Part shown: in pieces, positions 63,331 through 64,000 of the stretch | How the letters are laid out: each line of letters starts with the position of its first letter | How positions within the stretch are numbered: the stretch's first letter is position 1 | From: Larus michahellis | Lineage: Eukaryota > Chordata > Aves > Charadriiformes > Laridae | Assembly: GCF_964199755.1 (NCBI RefSeq) | Contig: NC_133897.1 | Span: 135,226,125 to 135,290,124, forward strand | Length of the DNA: 64,000 nt | Direction of reading: 5' to 3' | Position numbers and translations under genes: made by a program | Notes under the pieces: model-generated | Told to the model about the DNA's origin: nothing | Seen by the model: the letters and a program-made list of their open reading frames with translations, nothing else | Databases searched by the model: none

Positions 63331-64000
63331 TACCTTTCCTGCCAAAAAGAGAATGCCTTTATGGGTGCTTACTGAAACGTTTAGAAAGAGGACCTACACT
63401 TTAAGCTAGCATATTATACAGGTAGTTTTCTTAAAAAAACAGATTGAAAAAAGGAGGAAATCAAATGTCTGCCACAACTACTATGTCATTGAAATAGCCT
63501 CGAGTTTTGGCTTTGTATTACAGGGCAGAATGTACCCCACTTCAAATATATGTGTTTAGTCTGCTTGCACTGCTACATTTAGACCTCTGAAATTTATGAA
63601 CTTTGAAAAGCAATACTGAGTAGAGCAAGCAGAACAACAGAGGATAGTTTCACTAGTGATACATTTGTATGTGTCTTTAAGTCACTACTAATTCAGCCTG
63701 TTTGAGGGTGTTGGAGACAGTCTGTCACCAGAATATGAGGTATTGTATTGGCAATATAAAAAGAAAGATCAGAGTTTAAATTCTTCACGTTAGTTATTCT
63801 TTTTGTCCAGCAAGATAGCTGTGTGTGGGGAATGGGCTCTACAGCATATGAAACGTAACAGCCCCTCACCTTCTACCCATAATCTGATCCCTCAGAGAAC
63901 GTCAGCAACTGATCTGTGACTCTTCAGACATTTCTGGTTAGTGACACTTCTGTATCTGACAGGACAATAACTAGGCAAGTGTATCGTCTTAAAATGTGAT
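63331..64000. other. Downstream of PI15, no gene seen
   Basis: AT-rich sequence with no exon, RNA gene or repeat identified. It may still belong to an extended 3' UTR. Confidence 0.4.

Overview
This window looks like bird nuclear DNA. CR1 LINE copies of several ages recur on both strands. There are two avian-type solo retroviral LTRs, and one vertebrate gene with large introns can be read exon by exon. The rest is AT-rich, with no operons, densely packed ORFs or other bacterial features. The repeat set (young CR1 copies plus ERVL-like and ERVK-like solo LTRs) suggests a neoavian bird, but the species cannot be named from the sequence alone.

The only protein-coding gene I can support is PI15 (peptidase inhibitor 15, a secreted CAP/CRISP-family protein) on the + strand. 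A GC-rich island lies at 37.64-38.05 kb. A TATA box lies at 38330, with a probable non-coding first exon near 38360-38513. Five coding exons follow: 39143-39415, 58208-58326, 58609-58741, 58885-59000 and 62084-62219. Their intron phases (0, 2, 0, 2) are consistent, and they join into a 258-residue protein with no internal stop. Intron 1 is about 18.8 kb and contains three CR1 fragments. The 3' UTR starts at 62220 and may end near 63.2-63.3 kb.

The roughly 38 kb upstream of PI15 appears intergenic. It holds an old CR1 reverse-transcriptase relic (0.86-1.67 kb) and two neighbouring minus-strand solo LTRs, each with perfect target-site duplications (5.73-6.32 and 6.38-6.76 kb). It also holds CR1 copies at 13.3, 23.5-25.2, 30.2-31.3 and 34.1 kb, MIR-like SINE relics near 34.8 and 37.0 kb, and a hexanucleotide microsatellite at 31.95 kb. 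No RNA gene, CRISPR array, intact transposon or undescribed system was found. The most useful observations are the exact LTR boundaries, the PI15 promoter layout, a weak splice donor in PI15 and a few candidate regulatory clusters.
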